A stretch of 29,024 nucleotides of DNA from JAFIHK01 sp041441455 (GCA_041441455.1 JASDTB010000020.1:1-29024), one strand, 5' to 3'. Counted from the first letter of the stretch, positions 16,633 to 25,165 are shown. Notes: generated by a model from the letters alone, not told the origin. Translations and numbers: made by a program.

Positions 16633-19114
16633 ATTTTTTGATTGTAACATATTCCCCTAGTTCATTAACACCCTCAACAACCATTAGATATTTTGAATTG
16701 CGAGAGCTGCTAAACATCTTTATCTCATAGCTTCCGTCCTCTTTTTGCTTCAATGCTGGTAACCAAAGAATTGTAGAACGATTATCTGGTTTGTCAGACG
16801 CTTCTTGCGAATTATTATCATAAACTGGATTATACCTCTTAAGAGGTTTCTGATAACCCAATGATACTTCGCTTGTTATATAAGTAGGGACACCTCTGCC
16901 TTTAGCAAATCTGTTTGTTGTTATAAATAGAGCCCCAATAGAACTAAACAACATTGCACTTTGGGAGTGTTGAGAGAAATAAATAATATTCTCAATATCT
17001 TTTGCCATATATCTTGAGAGTTCATCCCCATCTACTCTAATATTATTTATATATACAGTTGGAGAATATCTTAAATAGTCCTTCCCCGGTAGTTCCTGCA
17101 TTCCATGTCTAGATATTTTCTCTAATTCAGGATCAACTAAACCAGAGTAAGCCTTTATTGGAATACGTCTTGTAGTTAAAAACATTGAACCGTCTGCATA
17201 TTCGCAACTTAACGATGGAAACTCTCTTGCAATATATTCACAAGCATTCATATATGGATATTGAGAAATCTCAGCAGCAGTTCTAACCTGATCTTTGTAA
17301 ACTGTAACATTACTTAGCATCCATGGAGTATACTTAGATTTATAAGGAACTCTAGCTGTCAAAACAACCTCTTTTAAACGTCTGCCATTATCGCCAAGTA
17401 GAGCATTGTTATACTCTTTATTAATTTTTTCTACTACAGAAATTGGGTCTAATTCAGGAATATAATTACACTTATTTAGAGGAGGGAATACTTCACTATT
17501 TAATACTATCTCAAATGAAGAGGTTCCTCCTTTTGGTCTGTTTGCACTAAAAAAGAAGATAGTCTTATTCATGTGCTCTAAACTATCTATCAAAAATGTC
17601 GACGCATTCTTCATATCAATGATAGATTTTATGTTTAGTTTAGGACAAATTACAGTCACTAATGAATTCTTCGCATCCTTAAATAGACCTTTGACTTTAC
17701 CTGCAATTTGCTGACGGTACTCTCTTCCATTTTGCACAGTTTTAAAGCTGCTCTCAAAGATTGATGAGATATCATAATAGCGCCAACCTTGAACCATCAA
17801 AAGAAGATCAAGATCTCTCTCCTTAGTTGTTGATGGTGTTGAAAAATATTGCTGAGGATTAAATACTTTACCAGTCAATTCTGAGCTTAGCATCATATAT
17901 GATCCAATATTATCTTGAAGTGTATCTTCGGGAGCTAAACCTAGATCATAAACAGTTACAGAATAATCGCCTTTTAACAATTTGCCAGTTTTATCTTTGT
18001 TACTTAAAGAGTAAATAATCTTATCCTTAGTGCCGGATCTACTATCTTTACAGTCAACATAAAAATCGCTCTCTCTCTTAAATTGGTTTGAAAAAAAGAT
18101 TCTTTCGGCTAAAATTTTATTGTCAGAACCAATTATTACAGCATGGTTGATCCCTTTTGAAAAGAGCGAATCTGGTAGATTGACCAGTGTCTCCTCCTTA
18201 TTCAACTGGCTTAAATAGATAATCTCTGATCCATTGTGCACCAATAATCTACAAGACGATGGCGACAGAATCCCATTAGTTGAGGATTTTACAACCCAAT
18301 TACTTTTTATTCTGACAACATTAATCATAGCACCACTCTCTTCGTAATCGGGAAGGTCAAACATTTTACTATCACCATTATCTAATGTTACACGAGCTTT
18401 ATACGTTATCCCTTTTACAGGCATAAATCTTATAATACCCATACCATTATATAGGTCATTGAATTTGCTAACGACAACACCAGAATTATCTAGAATTTCG
18501 CCATTGATTTTCAAATGTCTTCCATTTGCAAATGATGCCTTAAATGCTATCGTTGCAAACTTCTCTGGAAAATATCTTCCACTCTCTGGAAAAAATTGCA
18601 CACTAAATTCAGGAGTTCTGTCAAATTTTTGAGTAATACTCATATTTGCTTTATTGAGCTCTTTTAGCACTCCCTCCTTTTGAGTTATTGGTGCATTTAA
18701 TGGATCAATAAATTCTATTTGCCTATTAAATAAATAGTTGTTGTCCCTATTCAACATCCATGTTGTATATGCCCTCAGGATATATTTTCTAGGCTCCATT
18801 TTCTGAGTTGTAGTGATATACCCACTAAATACACCATTGATTCTTTTAATCTTAACACGATTAATTAAAGTATCAGCATAGAGTTCTGCATAGATGAAAT
18901 TTGATTCTTCAAGTTTTGATACATATGAGCTGTTTTCCAAATACCCCTTAATCCAGATAGTATCACCTACTAGATATGTATGCTTATCGGTATGTATGTA
19001 AAGTTTTTCGGGAGAATAATACTCAGTAAATAATTGGAAATTTTGCTTTAGATCTTGAGCAAAAAGGTTTGAGAACTGGCTCAATAATGCAAGGATCAAG
19101 AGGCGTGTTTTCAT
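16622..19114 (-). CDS. Exported MG2-like protein with a TonB-plug-like domain and no barrel
   Basis: An 830-residue exported protein. A signal peptide (1-19, ending LFAQ) is followed by YSPEKLYIHTDKHTYLVGDT (about 33-52), the opening typical of MG2/alpha-2-macroglobulin-like proteins of Bacteroidetes. A plug-like region with the conserved VYINNIRVDGDEL lies at about 590-745. The end (STILWLPAL, DGSYEIKMFSS, VVEGVNELG) is another macroglobulin-like beta-sandwich. No beta-barrel follows the plug, so it is not itself a transporter. Such proteins have been annotated as 'TonB-dependent receptor plug domain' proteins without a known role. It is 61 bp downstream of the sigma-factor/membrane-protein pair and may be its target or partner. 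Confidence 0.78.
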   Translation of the reverse strand: MKTRLLILALLSQFSNLFAQDLKQNFQLFTEYYSPEKLYIHTDKHTYLVGDTIWIKGYLENSSYVSKLEESNFIYAELYADTLINRVKIKRINGVFSGYITTTQKMEPRKYILRAYTTWMLNRDNNYLFNRQIEFIDPLNAPITQKEGVLKELNKANMSITQKFDRTPEFSVQFFPESGRYFPEKFATIAFKASFANGRHLKINGEILDNSGVVVSKFNDLYNGMGIIRFMPVKGITYKARVTLDNGDSKMFDLPDYEESGAMINVVRIKSNWVVKSSTNGILSPSSCRLLVHNGSEIIYLSQLNKEETLVNLPDSLFSKGINHAVIIGSDNKILAERIFFSNQFKRESDFYVDCKDSRSGTKDKIIYSLSNKDKTGKLLKGDYSVTVYDLGLAPEDTLQDNIGSYMMLSSELTGKVFNPQQYFSTPSTTKERDLDLLLMVQGWRYYDISSIFESSFKTVQNGREYRQQIAGKVKGLFKDAKNSLVTVICPKLNIKSIIDMKNASTFLIDSLEHMNKTIFFFSANRPKGGTSSFEIVLNSEVFPPLNKCNYIPELDPISVVEKINKEYNNALLGDNGRRLKEVVLTARVPYKSKYTPWMLSNVTVYKDQVRTAAEISQYPYMNACEYIAREFPSLSCEYADGSMFLTTRRIPIKAYSGLVDPELEKISRHGMQELPGKDYLRYSPTVYINNIRVDGDELSRYMAKDIENIIYFSQHSQSAMLFSSIGALFITTNRFAKGRGVPTYITSEVSLGYQKPLKRYNPVYDNNSQEASDKPDNRSTILWLPALKQKEDGSYEIKMFSSSRNSKYLMVVEGVNELGEYVTIKKSIE

Positions 19115-19175
19115 ACTTTTAAGAATTAGGTATTTACACGCTAATATAAATTATATATTCCTAATATACAAACGC

Positions 19176-19763
19176 TTAGCCCTTAATTATTTTTCTCAAC
19201 TCATCTATACTGACAATCAGTGTGTTAATGTTTTTTAAATGAGCTAATTCTGCCTTAATTCCAACAACAAGACCAATTAAACCGCCAATCAATGAAGATA
19301 TAATCATAGGAGTCTCTATGATATCTCTTTGAAAATAGAAGAAAAGCACAAAAAATGGAACTATTAAAAACATTCCTACGACTAATCTAATTTTAGTCAG
19401 CAATTTGTATCTAGTTACTTTTAACGCTAAATCAATTACCGAGTCTGTCGAAAAATCCAACTGTCTTATTAGATATAATTTATAACCCTGCCATGCACCA
19501 GCTAAATAAAAAACCACTATAAACAGAACTGATGTTTCTATGTTTAAAACAGGGCTTTCAACGAAGATTGCAAAAAATGTATATAGGATAGCAAACACAA
19601 AAGATAGAATAAAAAAGAATAGTTCATACTTTTTCATTTTTCCTAAAGAGTCTGTATAATTGTTTCTTAGGCCCTTCATCATTAATTCCTTATTTTGTAA
19701 CTCAAGATACTCAACTCTTTTCTCGAGTCTGGCCCACTTCTGTCTTATCTCATCAAATTCCAT
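19176..19763 (-). CDS. Membrane protein paired with an ECF sigma factor
   Basis: A 195-residue protein. The N-terminal 35 residues (MEFDEIRQKWARLEKRVEYL and following) are charged and heptad-like, suggesting a short coiled coil in the cytoplasm. Two hydrophobic hairpins follow at about 48-90 and 124-165, giving four membrane segments. A C-terminal cytoplasmic helix ends it. I know similar proteins next to ECF sigma genes in Bacteroidales, often mislabelled as beta-carotene monooxygenase. It starts 10 bp after the sigma-factor gene, so a membrane anti-sigma-like function is plausible. It has no recognisable zinc-binding anti-sigma motif, so that role is inference. Confidence 0.7.
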   Translation of the reverse strand: MEFDEIRQKWARLEKRVEYLELQNKELMMKGLRNNYTDSLGKMKKYELFFFILSFVFAILYTFFAIFVESPVLNIETSVLFIVVFYLAGAWQGYKLYLIRQLDFSTDSVIDLALKVTRYKLLTKIRLVVGMFLIVPFFVLFFYFQRDIIETPMIISSLIGGLIGLVVGIKAELAHLKNINTLIVSIDELRKIIKG

Positions 19764-19773
19764 ATTCCTTGAA

Positions 19774-20250
19774 TTATTGTTTTGAAATTTCTCTTAATCT
19801 GTCCTTTATACGATGAATCCTAACTGCAACATTTGTTCTGGTTATTCCCATTATCGTGGCAATTTCATCGTAACTCTTCTCATCTAGATAAAGTATAATG
19901 ATTGCCTTTTCGATAGGATTCAATAGGTTTATCATTCTATATAATTCTTTGATGTCATTACTCTCCTCTTGAGACAAATCCATTTTAACATCGAATGGAA
20001 CACAGAGATTCTTGATTTTATTTTTTCTGAGTGTTGAGATACAAGTATTAAGAGCAACTCTATATACCCATGTAGAATAAGTACTTTCGCCTCTGAATCG
20101 AGCAAATGATCCCCATAAATTCAGAACTACCTCTTGAAAAAGGTCATTATGACCCTCAGAATCTTCTGAGTACATAAGGCATATCTTATAGATAATCCCT
20201 TTACAAGATTCTGTCATCTCTAAGAACTCCCTCTCTTTATCGGCATCCAT
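19774..20250 (-). CDS. ECF (sigma-70 family) RNA polymerase sigma factor
   Basis: A 158-residue ECF sigma factor. Region 2 is at about residues 20-80, with DLFQEVVLNLW and STYSTWVYRVALN, the latter being the promoter-melting segment. Region 4 is at about 105-155, with EKAIIILYLDEKSYDEIATI and then a helix-turn-helix including TRTNVAVRIHRIKDRL. Its length is normal for the family. It is the first gene of a minus-strand run with a membrane protein (10 bp downstream) and the 830-residue MG2-like protein. The ECF-type promoter at 15450-15478 before the head-GIN gene is a candidate target. I found no equally good ECF promoter in front of the sigma gene itself. Confidence 0.9.
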   Translation of the reverse strand: MDADKEREFLEMTESCKGIIYKICLMYSEDSEGHNDLFQEVVLNLWGSFARFRGESTYSTWVYRVALNTCISTLRKNKIKNLCVPFDVKMDLSQEESNDIKELYRMINLLNPIEKAIIILYLDEKSYDEIATIMGITRTNVAVRIHRIKDRLREISKQ

Positions 20251-20326
20251 ATTTTGTCTCTTGAACTAAATAATTAACATTCTAGATTATTAGTATCAGA
20301 AGTTTCTAAAAAATTACATTTGCAAA

Positions 20327-20908
20327 TTAATATATTTCTATATCAAACTTATCTAATAAGCCTTTTGAGCCTTCAATAGAGAACTTTGCTTTTTTGATAC
20401 GATTGACTGTGGGGTCGATTGAATAGTTGAAAGAGGTGCGAAAATCGGCCTTTTCAAGATTAGTGTTATTAAAAATTGAGCCGTTTAAATCGCAGTTTAA
20501 AAATGAAGATTCTGCAAGTATTGCATCAGAGAAATCGACTTCAGATAAAATACAATCTTCAAAAATTGTCCTTTTCATTTTGAGCTTAAAAAAGGAAGAG
20601 TTGCTTAGATTGCTCTCTTTAAATGATATAGAAATACTACTTTGCATACATGAATCAAATAGAACTCCCATTATTTTACAACTACCAAAGCATGTATCTC
20701 TAAATGCAGACTCAACAACTTTGCATAACGTTAAATTACAATTAGAAAAAACACAGTCAGTAAATATTGAATATGAGAGGTTTGATCCCGAAAAATCACA
20801 TCCTTCGAATTTACAATTATCAAACTCTAAACACGTTAAATCAGCTTCTTTTAATGATATATTTTCAAAGACTTTGTCTTCGTTTATTTTTTCAAATCGT
20901 TGTATCAT
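20327..20908 (-). CDS. Pentapeptide-repeat protein, Qnr/McbG-like
   Basis: A 193-residue right-handed quadrilateral beta-helix protein. Repeats of the form A(D/N)LxX run through most of it, for example CKFEGCDFSGSNLSYSIFTD and SFLNCDLNGSIFNNTNLEKA. The end, SIDPTVNRIKKAKFS followed by GLLDKFDIEIY, matches the C-terminal capping segment of Qnr/McbG-type proteins, which mimic DNA and protect gyrase. It is slightly shorter than Qnr (about 215 residues). Chromosomal homologues are common and need not give quinolone resistance. Its ATG lies directly against the end of the esterase relic (stop 20909-20911), so the two may once have been co-transcribed. Confidence 0.85.
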   Translation of the reverse strand: MIQRFEKINEDKVFENISLKEADLTCLEFDNCKFEGCDFSGSNLSYSIFTDCVFSNCNLTLCKVVESAFRDTCFGSCKIMGVLFDSCMQSSISISFKESNLSNSSFFKLKMKRTIFEDCILSEVDFSDAILAESSFLNCDLNGSIFNNTNLEKADFRTSFNYSIDPTVNRIKKAKFSIEGSKGLLDKFDIEIY

Positions 20909-21344
20909 TTACTTTATTGTTTTCGGCGGATAGTATAGATCAATCAGTTTACGGCAGAAAGCCAAGGCTTCGGGATTTTTCAAAACCACCTGAGGTTTTG
21001 CTATACGAAGTATCACAACTCGAAGTCAAATCTTTGAATCTATCATTTAAGGGAATACCAACAACGATCATCTCGGGACATTTAGTATTTCCATTAATAT
21101 AACTCATCTGATCGAGGATACCAACGACAGCCGAAAAATGCCAAGACCCATCCAAAAGATATAAGACTGGATATCGTTTATTTACATCACCATGTTTTGG
21201 GACATGAACGATTATCTCTCTTTTCTCTCCTAGAATTTTCGAGAAAATAGTGTCCTTTTGTCCGATTATTACACTCTTATTTTGACCAAGTAAACAATTG
21301 AATACCAAAAGAGTTATAACGATAGAGGATATTTGCCTTTTCAT
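20909..21344 (-). pseudogene. Internally deleted alpha/beta-hydrolase (putative esterase) relic
   Basis: The N-terminal part (131 codons open, 21344-20949) has a signal peptide, then EKREIIVHVPKHGD, RYPVLYLLDG and MIVVGIP, followed by R-F-K-D-L and TSYSKTSGGFEK. This is the start of a putative-esterase (Esterase D-like) protein of about 260 residues or more. After SGGFEK the sequence breaks and a shifted frame continues to 20909 as VVLKNPEALAFCRKLIDLYY, which reads like a natural C-terminus. The catalytic Ser, Asp and His region in between is gone. This is best explained by an internal deletion with a frame change. A TATATTTG -7-like box (21377-21370) and a 9-bp inverted repeat lie upstream. 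It is unlikely to be active. Confidence 0.75.
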
Positions 21345-21351
21345 GCCTTAA

Positions 21352-21376
21352 ATATTTGAGATATCTACTCAAATAT
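21352..21376. repeat. 9-bp inverted repeat upstream of the esterase relic
   Basis: ATATTTGAG (21352-21360) and CTCAAATAT (21368-21376) are a perfect inverted pair with a 7-bp loop. One arm overlaps a TATATTTG -7-like box. It could be an operator or a leader hairpin, now attached to a dead gene. Confidence 0.45.
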
Positions 21377-21383
21377 AGCATTT

Positions 21384-22346
21384 TTATTTCTTTTTATGCC
21401 ATCCTCCTTTAACACTTAAATCCCTCAGATCAACAGATCCTTTCCACTGATATAATGTTGGCCATGTGCGAAATGATGAAACAATTTTTGTAAATAGTGT
21501 AAATGCAATCGGTAGTTTTCCTGGTTTCCACTTTTCGCAGACATCAATTAAAACGTCGACATACTCTCCCCTTCTTGTATAGCAATAAAACCCTCCAGTT
21601 ATTTTTTTCGAATCAGAAAGATATTCCCATCTCCCCTCTTTGCTCTCACCATCATTTAAGCCATCTAAACCCACAGTTGGCACATCAAATCTTATTTCAG
21701 CTGTTGTTCCATCCACTGTTGCTATCAAATTTGACTCTCCAAAACTCTTTAATGATGCATTAATTTCTCCAATTAAAAGTTTCGAAGAGTATCTAGCAAA
21801 ATAGACCTTTTTACCTCCAAAGGGAATTGGGAAATTCTCTAATTTTAGACTAATTCCGTCAATCATTATTTGTACAAAAGTTCCATCTCTTTTGACAAAA
21901 CCAAAGTCTAACATATCAACTAGAAAAAAACGGTCGGGGTTTGAGATATCTTTTCCGACCGGGGCAAGAAATGGGAATCTAGATTTTGTCGGAATTGTCT
22001 CTTTAATTACGATATCAATTAGACGATTATGTTTATCGTAAAATTTCAAACGAAGATCAACTCCACATTGATCTATCTCAAATTTTTCTTCTAAGAAGCC
22101 AACCTCCCCATAATGGCCTAAACCTTCACCAATACTGAATTTATCTGGATCGAAAACAAGACCTTTTTGAAAATATACATCTACCTTTTTATCCTTTCTA
22201 TACATCAATACCCGAAGTAAATCTCTATTTTCGGAATTTCGATAGATTTGAGGTTCAATCATAACAACCTCATTATCGCCTAAAACATTTATTACAAGCA
22301 GCTTTCTTAATGGTTCAATTGTTAAATTAAAGGGAATAATACTCAT
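21384..22346 (-). CDS. Unrecognised beta-rich protein
   Basis: A 320-residue protein I do not recognise. It has no signal peptide and no clear membrane helix. The sequence is rich in alternating beta strands with many Gly, Phe, Tyr and Trp residues, for example GRWEYLSDSKKITGGFYCY and WPTLYQWKGSVDLRDL near the end, so a lipocalin-like or other large beta-barrel fold is possible. That is only an impression. The composition and intact reading frame over about 960 bp support a real gene. A TACTTTTG octamer at 22364-22357 resembles a -7 box just upstream of the ATG (22346), but no -33 box was found. It sits between two decayed genes. Confidence 0.65.
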   Translation of the reverse strand: MSIIPFNLTIEPLRKLLVINVLGDNEVVMIEPQIYRNSENRDLLRVLMYRKDKKVDVYFQKGLVFDPDKFSIGEGLGHYGEVGFLEEKFEIDQCGVDLRLKFYDKHNRLIDIVIKETIPTKSRFPFLAPVGKDISNPDRFFLVDMLDFGFVKRDGTFVQIMIDGISLKLENFPIPFGGKKVYFARYSSKLLIGEINASLKSFGESNLIATVDGTTAEIRFDVPTVGLDGLNDGESKEGRWEYLSDSKKITGGFYCYTRRGEYVDVLIDVCEKWKPGKLPIAFTLFTKIVSSFRTWPTLYQWKGSVDLRDLSVKGGWHKKK

Positions 22347-22405
22347 TTTTTGAGGGCAAAAGTATTGAGCATATTTTTTTTCTAGATTAACTTAAGTTAA
22401 GAAAT

Positions 22406-22808
22406 TCACTTTTGCGAGAATCGTCTTCTTATTCTACTAAGAGACTGTGGTTTTATTCCAAGATATGATGCGATTAAATATTGAGGAAGTCTTTGTAGTA
22501 AATTTAGTTTTGAGTTAATAATCTACCAAACCTCTCCCCCTGGCTGACAGTGGCGAATAAAGTCTGCAAGTGAACTCACCCTCTCCACGAAAAACAAATG
22601 TCCGATACTCCCCATCCTCTACAATATTAAACTGTAGAAGGCCCTTCTCTATTAACCAAGTTTTATTACACACCTCGCCCATTTTGAGCAAATAATCTCC
22701 AGCCTTTACCTCTTCTCTACTGAAAAGCTGGTCTATTATTAACTCTTCCCTTTCCGTCAATTTAATAATACTTCCGACCTTTTCTACTGTATAACTCTTG
22801 TTTGGCAT
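22406..22808 (-). pseudogene. Internally deleted Crp/Fnr-family regulator
   Basis: The open part (22808-22515, 97 codons) is the first half of a cyclic-nucleotide-binding-fold regulator: FSREEVKAGDYLLKMGEVCN and KTWLIEKGLLQFNIVEDGEY, then EGEFTCRLYSPLS. It then runs into RGRGLVDY and a stop. A second frame from about 22519 to 22406 encodes INSKLNLLQRLPQYLIASYL and GIKPQSLSRIRRRFSQK, which is the C-terminal helix-turn-helix of the same family. About 70-80 residues between them are missing. The DNA-binding and sensor parts are no longer joined in frame, so the gene is dead. It overlaps the TfoX-N stop codon by 1 bp, a remnant of translational coupling. Confidence 0.82.
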
Positions 22809-23137
22809 TATCTCTTTTTTTTGATTTTTTTCACAGGTAATGGTAATTCATTTTCTGTAATTTTGACCAAATGTGTAAGCCATTGCTTATCTGATATTTT
22901 ATCATCAATCAAGAAACAGTTCTTTGCTCCAGGATATGGAGGAGCTTCAACAACATCGCCAATAAATAACCTACCCCCTTCTGTCGGCTTTATATATAAC
23001 TGGTTATCACACAAAAGAGCAACGATTTTGCCATTAACATAAAAAGCATACTCACCAAACATTTTTCTATAAGACACTTCTCCTGCTGAATCTATCTGAC
23101 CAGCTATATATTCAGCGAAATCCAATGTTGATCCCAT
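22808..23137 (-). CDS. TfoX N-terminal domain protein
   Basis: A 109-residue cytoplasmic protein consisting of a single TfoX/Sxy N-terminal domain: YRKMFGEYAFYVNGKIVALL, then CDNQLYIKPTEGG and EAPPYPGAKNCFLID. The C-terminal helix-hairpin-helix half of full TfoX is absent and the protein ends in a Lys-rich tail. Stand-alone TfoX-N proteins are common and of uncertain function; competence regulation is known only for the two-domain enterobacterial and Vibrio proteins. Its stop codon overlaps the start of the Crp/Fnr relic (TAATG type), so the two once formed a coupled pair. Confidence 0.88.
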   Translation of the reverse strand: MGSTLDFAEYIAGQIDSAGEVSYRKMFGEYAFYVNGKIVALLCDNQLYIKPTEGGRLFIGDVVEAPPYPGAKNCFLIDDKISDKQWLTHLVKITENELPLPVKKIKKKR

Positions 23138-23204
23138 AATCTTTCAATTTTTTAGCACAATATCATACTATTAAAGAAATCGAGAACAAAATGGATATGC
23201 TAGG

Positions 23205-23429
23205 TTATTGATCGGCCTTCCCCCATATATCTTGAATACCAATCTCTTTAAATACAGATTCGATGTATTCATATTCGGCAATTGAAGGAACAACAACCCC
23301 TCTTAATCTATTCGACCAAGAGCCCCTGGACTTAATTTTTAGCCCATCCATTATTTTCTTCTTTACACGCTGGGATTGCCCAATCGGAACTTTATTCCAC
23401 CCCTTCTCAAATGAATAACTAACGTCCAT
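23205..23429 (-). CDS. Small protein of unknown function, possibly DNA-binding
   Basis: A 74-residue, charged, cytoplasmic protein. It contains KKKIMDGLKIKSRGSWSNRL followed by VVVPSIAEYEYIESVFKEIG. I have the impression of similar short proteins in other Bacteroidales but know no function. The helix-turn-helix-like layout of basic N-terminal helices is only suggestive. The gene has its own good promoter (23485-23457), which is flanked by a perfect 14-bp inverted repeat, so it may regulate itself. It follows the CotH gene on the same strand with the repeat between them. Confidence 0.6.
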   Translation of the reverse strand: MDVSYSFEKGWNKVPIGQSQRVKKKIMDGLKIKSRGSWSNRLRGVVVPSIAEYEYIESVFKEIGIQDIWGKADQ

Positions 23430-23442
23430 AAAATTATTAATA

Positions 23443-23492
23443 GGCTATATTGTTTACAAAGATATATATATTTAATTATAAACAATATAGCC
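23443..23492. repeat. Perfect 14-bp inverted repeat around the small-gene promoter
   Basis: GGCTATATTGTTTA (23443-23456) and TAAACAATATAGCC (23479-23492) are exact inverted copies with a 22-bp AT-rich spacer. The upstream arm covers the -33 TTG and the downstream arm abuts the -7 box. It could act as a double operator, as the terminator of cotH, or both; the run after it is only weakly T-rich. Confidence 0.7.
23457..23485 (-). promoter_or_regulatory. Promoter of the 74-residue protein gene
   Basis: On the minus strand, TTG (23485-23483) and TATCTTTG (23464-23457) are 18 bp apart and fit the Bacteroidetes promoter. The ATG is at 23429. Confidence 0.5.
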
Positions 23493-23503
23493 TTGTTATA
23501 AAA

Positions 23504-25165
23504 TTACAAATTCTGAACTAGATAATTAACTCTAGCTAGTCTTTTATTAAAATTATCTTTCATCTTTGCTACTGCATCTACCCATGGTAACTCCTCGTCG
23601 TGGTTTCTTCCTGTTGTACCTGTTCCCATATTGGAATTCCAGATTCCTGAAGGCTTCCAATTAAAGTCCGCTGACTTTTTAATTAAATTAGCCTCCTGGT
23701 CGATAAACTGAGGAATTGTATTGAATACTCCACTAGTATAAAGTTCTGCCCATCTTGCCTTGGCTTTGGCTTTGAACTTTGGATCTTTGAATAGTTTCCC
23801 AAACCACAATCCCCCATGACCATAAGTTTCATAGTCTGGAGAACCTGGTTGAGGGTCGTAATTTGCAAGGATAAAACTATCTCCGCCCATAAATGTAGTC
23901 AGATCAAAGTCCCAAACGGGACCAGCACAAAGTTTTTTATTTATATCCTTATACATATAACAACTACCAGGCAGTCTAATATCTCTGTTTCCTGTAAGTT
24001 CATAAACAATCCAGTAATCAATAAATGAATTAATATCAATATATTGTCCATACTCCAAAGAATCAGGAACATCTTTATATAAAAGAGTCTCAATATTATT
24101 TAGATAGTCTGTAATGTACTGCTTTTGTTGTGAATTCATGATTTCAGGATCCTTAACTAAAGCTGGCAATTTAGATCTATTGAGGATAATACAACCTGGC
24201 TCAGATTTATTATATCTGTCTAATTCAATAATATATCCACCTGTAATTGCATCTCCTTGAGCTTTATCATCTGTCTCAGCAACATTTACTCTATTTGGGT
24301 CTCTACGAATTTGTTCTACAAGCAGATAATTACCCATATACTCCCCATTTAAAATCAACTCAACAAAACGGCTATCTGGTGTCCAACTCAATTTTGTCCT
24401 TTTTGCTATTTCAAATGAAACCTTATTTCGTAAAAGAGTTTTGTCTCCATAATTTGCTAAAAGAGCCCAACGTTTGTGCTTAGTCATACCCAGAAGGCTA
24501 TTTTTATCTTTAAGTTGAAGTGCAAATGGTTTTTTGGGCATACTCCAAGTACTATTGCCTCTACCTTTTACGTTTAAGTCATATTTCACATTTTGGTATT
24601 GAGACAACTGTTTGTCTAGCTTAATATTTCCAGGAAGCCATTCATCTTTTGAGATAATAGGAGCATTATTATTCATATTGACTACTAAAAGTTGTAGCCC
24701 CGAATAAGAATTTTCTGGATTCGTTAATTTAATTTCCATCTCTCTATAATTACCATCTAACGCGTAGAATCTATATTTTATTGGAGATGACATGTTGTTT
24801 GAAGTTACTCCAGAAGTTTGTTGAACACTAGAAACCTCAACTTTTGATGCATTTGAAGTGAATGTTGCCTTTACCGAAGAGAGATCTGCTTTATAATATC
24901 TGATCTCTTTTACACCATTAAAAGTTGATGTTGGATCGCTCTTGTCGATAAAGATAATTGGCATGTGTACACCATCATTAATTGACGGTTCGACTGCAAA
25001 ATATGAGACTTTTAATTCAGCCAGATTCTTTGCAGTTGTGTTTACGGGAGGTTGAGGTGGCTCAGGTTTAGGATCAACTTTGTTTTCTGGCATTTTAATA
25101 CATGATGCCATTGCAAAAAGAATAGCAATTGTTGCCAGAGAAAGTTTTTCTAGTCTTCGATTCAT
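23504..25165 (-). CDS. CotH-kinase-domain surface lipoprotein
   Basis: A 553-residue lipoprotein. The signal peptide ends FAMASC with lipidated Cys22, followed by a Pro-rich linker (32-41). A small beta-rich domain (about 45-170) precedes a CotH kinase domain (about 195-545): GRGNSTWSMPKKPFALQL, then KHKRWALLANYGDKTLLRNK, RFVELILNGEYMGNYLL, and GPVWDFDLTTFMG with the DFD acidic pair. The family is known from Bacillus spore-coat protein CotH, which phosphorylates coat proteins. Bacteroidetes members are exported and their targets are unknown. The gene has its own promoter (25290-25259) and a leader of about 90 nt that contains a 12-bp inverted repeat. Confidence 0.88.
   Translation of the reverse strand: MNRRLEKLSLATIAILFAMASCIKMPENKVDPKPEPPQPPVNTTAKNLAELKVSYFAVEPSINDGVHMPIIFIDKSDPTSTFNGVKEIRYYKADLSSVKATFTSNASKVEVSSVQQTSGVTSNNMSSPIKYRFYALDGNYREMEIKLTNPENSYSGLQLLVVNMNNNAPIISKDEWLPGNIKLDKQLSQYQNVKYDLNVKGRGNSTWSMPKKPFALQLKDKNSLLGMTKHKRWALLANYGDKTLLRNKVSFEIAKRTKLSWTPDSRFVELILNGEYMGNYLLVEQIRRDPNRVNVAETDDKAQGDAITGGYIIELDRYNKSEPGCIILNRSKLPALVKDPEIMNSQQKQYITDYLNNIETLLYKDVPDSLEYGQYIDINSFIDYWIVYELTGNRDIRLPGSCYMYKDINKKLCAGPVWDFDLTTFMGGDSFILANYDPQPGSPDYETYGHGGLWFGKLFKDPKFKAKAKARWAELYTSGVFNTIPQFIDQEANLIKKSADFNWKPSGIWNSNMGTGTTGRNHDEELPWVDAVAKMKDNFNKRLARVNYLVQNL

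Noticed and set aside
20251..20326. An ECF promoter in front of the sigma gene (GAAACTT and TCTAGA)
   Set aside because: The spacing is short and the CGTC core is missing.
23816..24483. Plus-strand frames opposite the CotH gene
   Set aside because: They are antisense to a clear CotH kinase domain with no independent signal.
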